A DNA stretch of 64,000 bases from DATDAH01 sp963792205 (lineage in GTDB: Bacteria > Actinomycetota > Acidimicrobiia > Acidimicrobiales > DATDAH01). Below the pieces are notes generated by a model. That model ran no database searches, was not told the DNA's origin, and saw only the letters and a list, made by a program, of their open reading frames with translations. Every line of letters begins with the position of its first letter. Within the stretch, counting starts at the first letter, position 1. The DNA lies in the NCBI GenBank assembly GCA_963792205.1, contig CAWBVI010000005.1, positions 434,001-498,000 of the forward strand. The letters are read 5' to 3'. The translations under genes and the position numbers were made by a program. Positions 52,867 to 61,084 of this stretch are shown one piece after another.

Positions 52867-54489
52867 ATGAGGTTGCGGATCCCGGTGCTCGCCGGCCTGC
52901 TGGCGACCTCGTTCTGGTCGCCGCCGGCCACGGCGGCCCAGGAGGCGCCGCGCGCACCCGTACCGCCGACCGTCGTCGACGACGGTCCCACCGAGACGGG
53001 GGTGGTGAGTGGTCGCCCGCATCCGGAGTCGGCCCCGGAGGCCGCCGCCCGCCCTGTCTTCCAACTGCCGTTCCGTTGGGATCAGACGTGGCAGGCGGGG
53101 TCACCGCACGGGGACAACAACTCGGCCCTGGACTTCGGCCCCCGCCGCACGGGCGGCATCGACGACGTGGTCGCGTCGGCATTCGGGACGATGCAGCGGG
53201 TGACGTGCTCGGGCGGGTCCTATCCCCGTGTCGACCACGGCAACGGCTGGGTCTCGCACTACTACCACGTGGTCAACGTGAACTGGAGCCTGGTCGGGCG
53301 AAGGGTGCTGGCCGGGACCCGGCTCGGAGATGCCGGTCAAGCCGTCCCGTGCGGCGGCCGTTCGACGTTCCGGCACGTGCACTTCTACGTCGAGCGTCAC
53401 GGCCGACCGGTCACGGCCAACGGCGTGTCCATGGGTGGGTACACCGTCCACTCGGCCGGCAGCGACTACTACGGGCACTGGACGCGGGACGGCGACGGGG
53501 CGACCGTCGTGCGCAACCCCGGCGAAGCCCAGTGCTGCCTGCGGTCGACGACCCGGCCGTTCGCCGTGGCAGACCAGGGGGTCCTCGCCGACGTCAACGG
53601 CGACGGCCGGGACGACTTCGTCCTGCGCCGGGGCACGACGTTCTCGATCAGCACCGACTCGGCGGTCCGGGGCGGCGACCCCGCGGCCGAGCGCCGGTTC
53701 ACGTGGGGGCGCAACACGGACGAAGTCCACCTGGGCGACGTCACGGGGGACGGAAAGGCCGACTTCGTGTTCCGGCGGGGCGCGGAGTACTTCGTCAACC
53801 ACGACTTCTTCCGAGCCGGCGGGGATCCGGCCAGCGACCGCCACTTCACGTGGGGACGCCGCGCCGACCGGCTCTACCTCGCCGACGTCGACGGCGACGG
53901 CCGCGACGACTTCGTCCTGCGCAACGGCACGACGAACTCGATCAGCACCGACACCGTCGCCCCCGGCGGTGACCACAACACCGAGCACCGCTTCTCGTTC
54001 GGCCGGAGTGCCGACCGGCTCCACTTGGGCGACGTGAACGGGGACGGACGCGCCGACTTCGTGCTCAAGCGGGGCAGCAACTACTTCGTCGACCACGACG
54101 TCCTCGTCGCGGGTGGCGGGCCCGGCAGCGACCGGCAGTTCACCTGGGGCTCGAGCGCGGGCCGCCTCCACCTCGGCGACGTCGACGGTGACCAGCGAGA
54201 GGACTTCGTCCTGCGCACCCGGACGTCGATCTCGGTCAGCACCGACACGGTCGCGCCGGGCGGCGACCACAACACCGAACACCACTTCTCGTGGGGTCGG
54301 AGCAGCGACCAGCTCCATCTGGGCGACGTGACCGGGGACGGACCGGCAGATGTCGTGCTCCGGCGGGGACGGGACTTCTTCGTCAACAACGACCCCGTCC
54401 TGGACGGTGGCGATGCCGCAGGCGACCGGTCGTTCACCGCCGGCCTGCGCACCGACGCGCTCGTCGTCCAGCCCACGACCACGCCCTAG
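52867..54489 (+). CDS. Secreted M23-like peptidase with six VCBS/FG-GAP repeats (540 aa)
   Basis: Signal peptide MRLRIPVLAGLLATSFWSPP then TAAQ cleavage site. GSPHGDNNSALDFGPR and RHVHFYVERHG hold the histidine/aspartate and HxH zinc ligands of LytM/M23 peptidases. The C-terminal half has six calcium-binding repeats of the form DVNGDGRDDFVLRRG, spaced about 49 residues, with alternating internal sequence such as NSISTDTVAPGGDHNTEHRF. It is exported, and probably acts on peptidoglycan or binds the cell surface. The divergent neighbour is the AAA ATPase; the 151-base spacer should hold both promoters. Confidence 0.87.
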   Translation: MRLRIPVLAGLLATSFWSPPATAAQEAPRAPVPPTVVDDGPTETGVVSGRPHPESAPEAAARPVFQLPFRWDQTWQAGSPHGDNNSALDFGPRRTGGIDDVVASAFGTMQRVTCSGGSYPRVDHGNGWVSHYYHVVNVNWSLVGRRVLAGTRLGDAGQAVPCGGRSTFRHVHFYVERHGRPVTANGVSMGGYTVHSAGSDYYGHWTRDGDGATVVRNPGEAQCCLRSTTRPFAVADQGVLADVNGDGRDDFVLRRGTTFSISTDSAVRGGDPAAERRFTWGRNTDEVHLGDVTGDGKADFVFRRGAEYFVNHDFFRAGGDPASDRHFTWGRRADRLYLADVDGDGRDDFVLRNGTTNSISTDTVAPGGDHNTEHRFSFGRSADRLHLGDVNGDGRADFVLKRGSNYFVDHDVLVAGGGPGSDRQFTWGSSAGRLHLGDVDGDQREDFVLRTRTSISVSTDTVAPGGDHNTEHHFSWGRSSDQLHLGDVTGDGPADVVLRRGRDFFVNNDPVLDGGDAAGDRSFTAGLRTDALVVQPTTTP

Positions 54490-54509
54490 CCGGTCCCCGC
54501 TGCCAGGGG

Positions 54510-54938
54510 TCAGCGGTCGACGGTGACCGGGTGGCCGATCACGTGGCGCACGTCCAGGCCGGTCTTGCGCTTGAGGCGACTCGGAACGTCCAGCCCGAGC
54601 CACTTGGAGATGCCGTGCGGAAGGGTCGAGACGATGACGCCGTCGAACGCGTCGTCGCCGTCGCGGTGGATCGCGGTCTCGACGGCCGCCACCGGATTCG
54701 AGTCACCCACTTCGCCCGACACCGCCAAGCCGGCGGCGGTGAAGGCGAGCCGCGCGTCCTCCAGCCGCCCTTCTGCATGCCGCCTGACCTCACCCTCGGA
54801 CCACGTCAGCCCGCCACCGTGGTACTCGGGCACCACCAGGTGGAAGGTGCAAGGGCCTTCGGCCAGCTGATCCCGCAGGGCCTCGAGCAACTCGGGGCTG
54901 CCCAACGTCTGGTGGGCGACGACGAGGTAGCGGCGCAC
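54510..54938 (-). CDS. Universal-stress-like small protein (142 aa)
   Basis: Start chosen at GTG 54938 (VRRYLVVAHQTLGSPELLEA), which has AGGAGGTG six bases upstream; a longer start at 54968 lacks this. The beta-alpha pattern (RYLVVAHQT, FHLVVPEY, DGVIVSTLPHG) and the ending HVIGHPVTV resemble universal stress proteins, including an SxxPxG-like loop. ATP binding is possible but not proven. It is convergent with the M23/VCBS gene (20-base gap). Confidence 0.6.
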   Translation of the reverse strand: MRRYLVVAHQTLGSPELLEALRDQLAEGPCTFHLVVPEYHGGGLTWSEGEVRRHAEGRLEDARLAFTAAGLAVSGEVGDSNPVAAVETAIHRDGDDAFDGVIVSTLPHGISKWLGLDVPSRLKRKTGLDVRHVIGHPVTVDR

Positions 54939-55043
54939 ACGAGCACCTCCTGGTCGGATCGTTTCCACCCTACGACGACCGCACCGAGGTCACCAGGGGT
55001 CACTCATGGCGTCCTCTCCTGAGCTGCGGCGCATCGGTCTCGC

Positions 55044-55829
55044 TCACACTCCGGCGAGGCGGGTCTGTCGAGCGACCGCGAGGACGCTGCCGTCGGGCGC
55101 CCACATCGTGGCGTCCTCCACGGCGAACCCCTCCTGCGACAGGGGTGAGTGGCAGGAGAGATAGACGTGCTCGCCGGCCCGTACGGAAGGTTGGCCAGTC
55201 GCAAGATGTACGACGTACTCGATCGTCGCCGCCTTGACGGGGCCGGTCGTCCGACTGAAGACCGCTGGAGGGAGGACGTCACACATCGCTACCAGCCATG
55301 CGGCATCGATCGGATCGCTGTCGAGCGGCCGTAGCCACGCGGCCACCCGTGCCTCGTCCCCACCGCCGAACGGGACGACGTTCGCGTCGAGCCGCACGTC
55401 CACGTTGCGGAAGTGGCCGGCACCGCCAGGGGGAGCGAAGCGCGGCTCGTCACCTGGCTCCGCGCCGCGAGGGCGAACGTAGTCGTCGTAGGACAGCCCC
55501 GGCCAGGGCGACGAGCTCACCGCGTGGGCAACCTGGAGCACCCGTCCCCCTTGGAGCAGCCGGGCGCTGGTGGTGGTCATCGACCGGCCGACGCGTTCGA
55601 CGCTGACCTCGAGATTCACCGGTCCCGGGCGCGGGATGGCAGCGAACTGCGCGGCGAAGCTGCGAAGGGCTCGCGATGGGTCGTCCACCGCCGCCGTCAT
55701 GGCGTTGACGACGACGGCCGCGGTGTAGCCGCCGTGGATGCCCACAAGCGAGGACCACCGCTCGTGGAGCTCAGCGGTGAAGCGGCCGAGGCCGATGTTG
55801 ACCACTGCGGTGTCAGCGGTGAAGCTCAT
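55044..55829 (-). CDS. Acyl-CoA thioesterase, TesB-like (261 aa)
   Basis: ATG 55829 follows GGAAGGACGT. The N-terminal hotdog begins MSFTADTAVVNIGLGRFTAE with GIHGGYTAAVVVNAM, and a second hotdog follows (GPVKAATIEYVVHLATGQPS). The protein resembles the thioesterase family typified by actinobacterial tesB-like genes in lipid catabolism. It would hydrolyse acyl-CoA. It lies 22 bases after the SDR stop on the same strand. Confidence 0.85.
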   Translation of the reverse strand: MSFTADTAVVNIGLGRFTAELHERWSSLVGIHGGYTAAVVVNAMTAAVDDPSRALRSFAAQFAAIPRPGPVNLEVSVERVGRSMTTTSARLLQGGRVLQVAHAVSSSPWPGLSYDDYVRPRGAEPGDEPRFAPPGGAGHFRNVDVRLDANVVPFGGGDEARVAAWLRPLDSDPIDAAWLVAMCDVLPPAVFSRTTGPVKAATIEYVVHLATGQPSVRAGEHVYLSCHSPLSQEGFAVEDATMWAPDGSVLAVARQTRLAGV

Positions 55830-55851
55830 ACGTCCTTCCACGTGGCGGTGC

Positions 55852-56582
55852 TCATCGGCTGGCCGCCACTGCGTCCCACTGCGCCTGCAGGGCGGGGTAC
55901 AACGCCGTCAGGTCGTTGGGCAGCGCCGCCTTCACCATCTCGCTGGTCGGATCGGCCAGCACCTCTTCGGCGTCGGCTTCGATGGCCGCGACGATCTGAG
56001 CTGCGACCGACTGCGGGCTGATCTTCTCCGCGTCGACACCGGCGGCCATGTCGGTGTCGATGAACCCGGCGTGCACGGCGACGACGAGCGTCCCCTGGTG
56101 GCGAAGCTCCATGCGAAGCGCGTTCGTGAGCGACCACGCGGCTGCCTTCGACGCGCTGTAGGTCGCACCCTGGGGCATGGAGATGAACGAGAGCACCGAC
56201 AGCATGTTGACCAGCGCGCCGCCCCGTTCTCGCGCAGGACGGACGCGAACGCCTGCGCCATCCGCATGGTGCCGAAGAAGTTCGTCTCCATCTCGGCCCG
56301 CGCGGCGTCCTCGGCGCCCGATGCCAGCGACGTGGAGCCGCGGACGATGCCGGCGTTGTTGACGACGATGGAGACGTCACTGCACCTGCGGGCGGCGTCG
56401 GCGATGTCGTCGGGGCTGTTCACGTCGAGCAGGACCGGGATGACGTCCGGGTTCGTGATGGTCGTGTCGTCGCGGGCGGCGCCGTAGACCTTGGCGCCGG
56501 AGTCGACGAGCGCCTGCGCGATGGCTGCCCCGAGCCCGCGGTTGGCTCCGGTGACGAGTGCGGCAGCACCTTCGACCTTCAT
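55852..56582 (-). CDS. Short-chain dehydrogenase, frameshifted (243 aa)
   Basis: MKVEGAAALVTGANRGLGAA contains the TGxxxGxG cofactor motif; NNAG and YSASKAA (catalytic tyrosine-lysine) follow. The frame breaks in the G run (C run on the plus strand) 56224-56227. Adding one G gives the standard ENGGGALVNMLS stretch and 243 residues. It resembles the SDR family 7-type proteins found in stress or steroid contexts. Its ATG overlaps the presumed stop of the hydrolase upstream (ATGA), so the genes are coupled. Confidence 0.88.
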
Positions 56583-57420
56583 GAGCTGCTCCGAGGAACG
56601 CGAGCGCCTGCTCGACGAACTGCTCGTGGAACTGGAAGATGCCGCCGTGGCCGGCGTCGGGGTAGACCACCAGATCCGCGTTCGGCAGGCGCTGAGCCAG
56701 ATCGACCGAGTTCTTCGTGGGGACCATCCGGTCGCTCTCGCCGTTGGCCACGAGGACCGGCTGATGGATGACCGAGAGGTCAGCGGGCGGCTGCTCGCCC
56801 CAGCGGTGGATGGCCTTGAGCTGGGCGCCGTAGGACCGGAGCGAGATGGCCTTGTCGCGGTTCTCGGTGCGCTCCTTCAAGCGGGCCAGGAACTCCTTGC
56901 CGGCTCGACGCCCCCCGGGTGTCCTGGTGAAGAAGAGGAACTGCTTCGGGTCCTGCAAGGTGAGCAGCCCTCGCAAGGTGTCGAGGTGCGCGATCCGGGT
57001 CACGTTCGTGATGCCCTCGCCGCCGGCGGGACCCGTGCCGGCGAGGATGACCTTGCGGACGAGCTGCGGTTCGTCCGCGGCGATCAGCTGGGCGATCATG
57101 CCGCCCATCGAGAAGCCGAGGAGGTCGACCTTCTCGAGACCCAGCGCCCGGATGAAGGCGACCGCGTCCTTCGCCATCGCCTCGATGGTGTTGGGCGTGG
57201 AGCCGCTGGACGCGCCGACACCCCGGTTGTCGAAGGTGATGACCCGGTGGTGCGCGGCGATGCCATCGACGACTCGCGGGTCCCAGTTGTCCAGGACGGC
57301 GGCGAGGTGGGTGAGGAAGATCACCGGGACACCGGTCGTCGGGCCGAGCTCGCGGTAGGCGAAGTCGACACCGCCGACGGAGACCGTGCGGGTCGTCGCG
57401 ACCTCGTACGACGTGACCAC
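56579..57420 (-). CDS. Alpha/beta hydrolase, 3' end frame-slipped (about 280 aa)
   Basis: The core is complete: FDNRGVGASSGSTPNT, nucleophile elbow GFSMGGMIAQL, and DAGHGGIFQFHEQF with the catalytic histidine near the C-terminus. As written the frame runs past 56579 into the SDR gene. A one-base addition near 56590 would give a stop at 56579-56581 overlapping the SDR ATG. GTG 57420 is used as start; an ATG at 57499 with a good GAGGAG site exists but in another frame. It is divergent from the TetR gene at 57588. Confidence 0.83.
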
Positions 57421-57514
57421 GTCGAGGCCGTCTTCCTGATCGAACGTCGTCGTCGCAGTCCGTCTCGCGTCGACGTGCCATCGGCCGAGTGGCTGTCATC
57501 GTGGGCTCCTCGCT

Positions 57515-57538
57515 ATTAGAGTATGATCGTACTATAAT
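57515..57538. promoter_or_regulatory. 24-base imperfect palindrome, candidate TetR operator
   Basis: Bases 57515-57538 read the same on both strands except at four positions (core AGTA-TGATCG-TACT flanked by ATTA and TAAT), an AT-rich island in a GC-rich genome. It lies between the divergent hydrolase and the TetR gene, the classic place for an autoregulated operator. Confidence 0.65.
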
Positions 57539-57587
57539 CTGAGTCCGGCAACGAAGGCAATGTGTCGTTGGACACGAGGAGTGGCGT

Positions 57588-58166
57588 GTGGCCCGATACG
57601 GCAAGGAACACAAGGCAGCGACCAGGCGGCGGATCATCGAGGCCGCCGGTCGGCGTTTGAAGCGCGACGGCATCGACGGCTCCGGCGTCTCGACGCTCAT
57701 GGCGGACGCGGGGCTGACCAACGGTGCCTTCTACGCCCACTTCGCGTCGAAGGAGGACCTCGTCGCCACGACGGTCGCCGACCAGCTGCACCAGCAGCTC
57801 GAGCGCTACCGCGCGCAGGCGGTCGACCGAGAGGGATTCGAGCAGCTGGTGCGCGAGTACCTGTCGATCGAGCATCGGGACGACCCGGAGCACGGCTGCC
57901 CTTCCGCCGCGCTGCTCGACGAGATCGGGCGCAGCAGCGAGACCACCAGGCACGCGTACACCGACGGGGTGCTGGGACTCGTCGACCAGATCGCTTCGAT
58001 CCTGGCTCCCGATGATCCTCCGTCGGCGCGCGGACAGACGCTCAGCCTCTTCGCGCTGCTGATCGGCACGCTGCAACTGTCTCGCGCCCTCGCCGACCGG
58101 CGGCTCGCCGACGAGGTGCTCGAGCGGGGCATCGAGAACGCGCTGGCGCTGCTCCCCGGCGACTAG
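57588..58166 (+). CDS. TetR-family regulator (192 aa)
   Basis: GTG start (VARYGKEHKAATRRRIIEAA). Helix-turn-helix VSTLMADAGLTNGAFYAHFA at about residues 34-53, followed by SKEDLVA. The C-terminal domain has YLSIEHRDDPEHGCPSAALL, which I associate with TetR regulators of reactive-compound or lipid stress in this subgroup. It is divergent from the hydrolase-SDR-thioesterase operon (57420-55044) and probably represses it through the operator at 57515-57538. Confidence 0.93.
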   Translation: MARYGKEHKAATRRRIIEAAGRRLKRDGIDGSGVSTLMADAGLTNGAFYAHFASKEDLVATTVADQLHQQLERYRAQAVDREGFEQLVREYLSIEHRDDPEHGCPSAALLDEIGRSSETTRHAYTDGVLGLVDQIASILAPDDPPSARGQTLSLFALLIGTLQLSRALADRRLADEVLERGIENALALLPGD

Positions 58167-58199
58167 CGCTTCCTTGCGGGGGTCAGAGGACGACGCCGC

Positions 58200-61044
58200 T
58201 CAGGTGTCGAGGTTCAGGAAGCGTTCTCGCTCCTCGTCGGTCAGCTCACGGGTCACCCGGTCCTGCGCGTAGGCCACCAGGCCGTCGAGGTCGCCGCACT
58301 GCTCGCACTCGAACCGGCGGGGCACGACGATCTCCAGCCGACGGCCGGAGAAGGTCATGGCCACGAACTCGCCGCCGCCGCCGGGATCGAAGCCGAGGAT
58401 CGCCGGGGGGTCGGGCTGCTCGTAGCGGGCCAGGACGTCACCGGAGGTGCTGTCCCAGACCTCGATCACGCCGTCGGACCCGGCCGTGGCCACCAGCCGG
58501 CCGTCGGCGCTGATGGCGCCGTGGTTGACCGTCCGGTTGGTGTGCGTGGCGATCGTGTCCCCGGATCCGGCATCCCACACCCGCGCGGTCCCGGACGCGC
58601 CGATGCTGAGGACCCGGTCGCCGTCGGCGGACACCGCGAGGTCGATGACGAACTCGCCGGCCCCCTCGTCGTACGAGTCGTCCGACTCCTGGCCGGTCGC
58701 GGCGTCCCACACGCGCACCTCGCCCGAGGATCCCCCGCTGAGGACCTCCTCGTCGCTCAGCCAGGCCAACCGTGGTGCCACCTGCTCGATCTGGCCGGGC
58801 AGGCCCTCCGGCAGGTGCTGGGCAACGGTCTGGCCGGTCTCGACGTCCCACACCTCGACGACCGCGGGGGTGACGGCCGTGGTCGTCAGGGCGATGCCGG
58901 TGCTGCTGGCGATGCGACTGCCGTCAGGGGAGAACGCGACGTCCTCCACCGGGGGTGGGTTCACCCCGGGCCCCACCTGGACGGGGGCGTGCTCGGACAC
59001 CACCGCGCCCGACTCGGTGTCGAAGACCACGACCCGCGCCGGACGAGTCGGCCAACGCCAGCCGGCTGCCGTCGGGCGAGAAGATGGCCCCGACCAGCTC
59101 CTCGGCGGCGTCCGGGTCGCGGTCCAGTTCGACCCCGCCGCCCACCGGGGCCCCGGGCTCGCCGAGGAGCGCCCGGTCCGCGTCGATCGTGAGCCGGGCC
59201 AACTGGTCACCCCGGTAGCCGTAGGTGGTCAGCGCTGCAGGACGGCCGGGCGCCAGGGCCGCTCCCCGCCGGGTGGCCCAGACCCGTGCGGTCCCGTCGC
59301 TGCTGGCGGTGACCACCCGCTCCCCGTCGGGCGACCAGGCCACGGCGCGCACGTCGGAGCGGTGTCCGAGGAACTGGTCCTCCTCGACACCCGACTGCGT
59401 GAACCAGAGCCGACCCACGCCGTCGGCGCCGCCGGAGACCATCTCGCTCCCGTCGGGGCTGAACGCCACCAGGGCCGCATCGGCGCCGGGGCGGCCGACG
59501 GTGCTGATCAGCTGGCCGTCGCTGATCGCCCAGACGAGGGTCTCCACCCCGCTGGACGAGGCGACCCGCCGCCCGTCGGGCGAGACGTCGAGCCCGGTGA
59601 TCTCCCCCCGCACCCGCAGCCGGGTGTGGTCTTGGTAGGCGAGCGAGGTGGCCCCGGTCTCGGCGTTCCACACCCGCACGATCTGGTCGCTGCCCGCGCT
59701 GACCACCGACTGCCCGTCGGGCGTCCAGACCACGGCCCGAACCAGCCCGCTCCCGGTGGCCCCGGCCTGGTGCTCGCGATACGAGAGCGTGCGCGCACCG
59801 GCCTGGAGGTCCCAGATGGCGACCGTGCCGTCGACGCCGCCGGTCGCCAGCCGCTCACCCGAGGGGTCGAGGGCCACGGCGTAGGGCTGGTTGCCGGCCT
59901 GGGCCCCGACCTCGGCGATGCCGTCCAGGCTGCCCAGGTCCCAGACGCGGGCGGTGCCGTCGGCGCCGCTGGTGGCCAACAGGCCGTGATCGGGCGCCAC
60001 GTCGATGGTGTGGACAGCGCCGGAGTGGGCCTGCAGCTCGTCCCGCTGCTCACCGGTCTCCGGATCCCAGAACCGCACGGTGCCGTCCTCGCCGGCGGTG
60101 ATGACCGTGGGCTCGCCGTCGCGGTCGGCGTAGGCGATGTCGACGACCGGCCCGTCGTGGCCCCGAAGGGTGGCAATCACGTTGGCATCGGTGAGCGACT
60201 CCCGCAGGACGTCCTCGGCCTCGTCGGTCTCCCTGACGGCGATCGACTCCAGCGCCAGCAGGGTGCTCAGCTCGGGGTCGACGTCGAGCTGGGAGTCGGC
60301 CTGAGCGGCGAGCTGGCGGGAGCGGGCCGTGGTGGCCTCGTCCTCGGCCCGTTGGCGCTGCTCCTCGGCGGTCTGGCGCTGGATGAGCGCCAACCCGGCC
60401 AGCACCAGCGCCACGACGAGGGCGACGGTGACCGCGACCAGCCGCAGCCGCTGGGAGCGGGCACTGGCCCGCCGGGAGGCGAGGACGAAGCTGTGCTGCA
60501 GCTCGGTCGGCTCCGGCTTGCGGTCGGGTCGGGCGACCTGCTCCTCGGCCTCGACCAGGTCCTTCCCCCGCAGCAGCAGGCTCGACTCCTGCCCCTTGCG
60601 GTCCCACTCCCGAGCCCGGACCAGCAGCCTGGTGTGGGCCCGCACCCAGTCGTAGTCGGTGTCCAGGGCCTCGAGCAGGACGTCGACCTGTTGGCCGAGG
60701 TCGTCGGTCTCCCGGCAGAAGATCCAGTTGAGGCCGGCCACCTCCTCGGGCACATCGGCCTCGGGCACGTCCCGGCGGACCACCGGGAGGATGCGCTTGT
60801 TGAGGGCGACGGCCCCGTCGAGCTCCTCGTTGCACACCCGCGACGTCGCCGAGTCGGGGCTGAGCACGAAGAGGAAGGCGTCGGCGGCCTCGACCGCGCC
60901 GTGGATCTCCTCCATGAACTCGACCGTCGGGGGAATGCCCTCCCAGTCGACCCAGACCTCCTTGCCCCGCTCGGCGAGGGCGCCCACGAGGGTGCGCACG
61001 AAGTCGATGTCCTTCCGCGAGTAGGACACGAAGACGTCCGCCAA
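58200..61044 (-). CDS. TIR-domain / transmembrane / WD40-repeat protein, one frame slip (about 947 aa)
   Basis: TTG start at 61044 after GGGAGGGG. Residues 1-130 form a TIR domain: MADVFVSYSRKDIDFVRTLV, then WVDWEGIPP, and an alpha-C segment SRVCNEELDGAV, whose glutamate (about E74) is at the place expected for the NAD-cleaving residue. A single transmembrane helix lies at about 201-221 (VAVTVALVVALVLAGLALI), followed by a charged coiled coil and a helical linker (SQLDVDPELSTLLALESI). From about residue 293 to the end there are roughly a dozen WD40 blades (e.g. SADGTARVWD-type repeats). No STAND NTPase is seen between. Removing one base at CCGG 59039-59042 makes one 947-residue frame. It is divergent from the RCK-RyR gene by 40 bases. 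Confidence 0.88.
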
Positions 61045-61084
61045 TGGCCCCCCTCCCGGTGCAGGCGGGTGTCACACTACTCAC

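Noticed and set aside
53580..54480. Regularly spaced repeats resembling a tandem-repeat or CRISPR array
   Set aside because: The spacing of about 147 bases encodes VCBS/FG-GAP protein repeats in frame; there are no short identical repeats with unique spacers.
58200..61044. Possible Thoeris ThsB
   Set aside because: No ThsA-like gene (SIR2/Macro with SLOG) lies nearby, and the TIR protein is membrane-anchored and WD40-fused, unlike ThsB.
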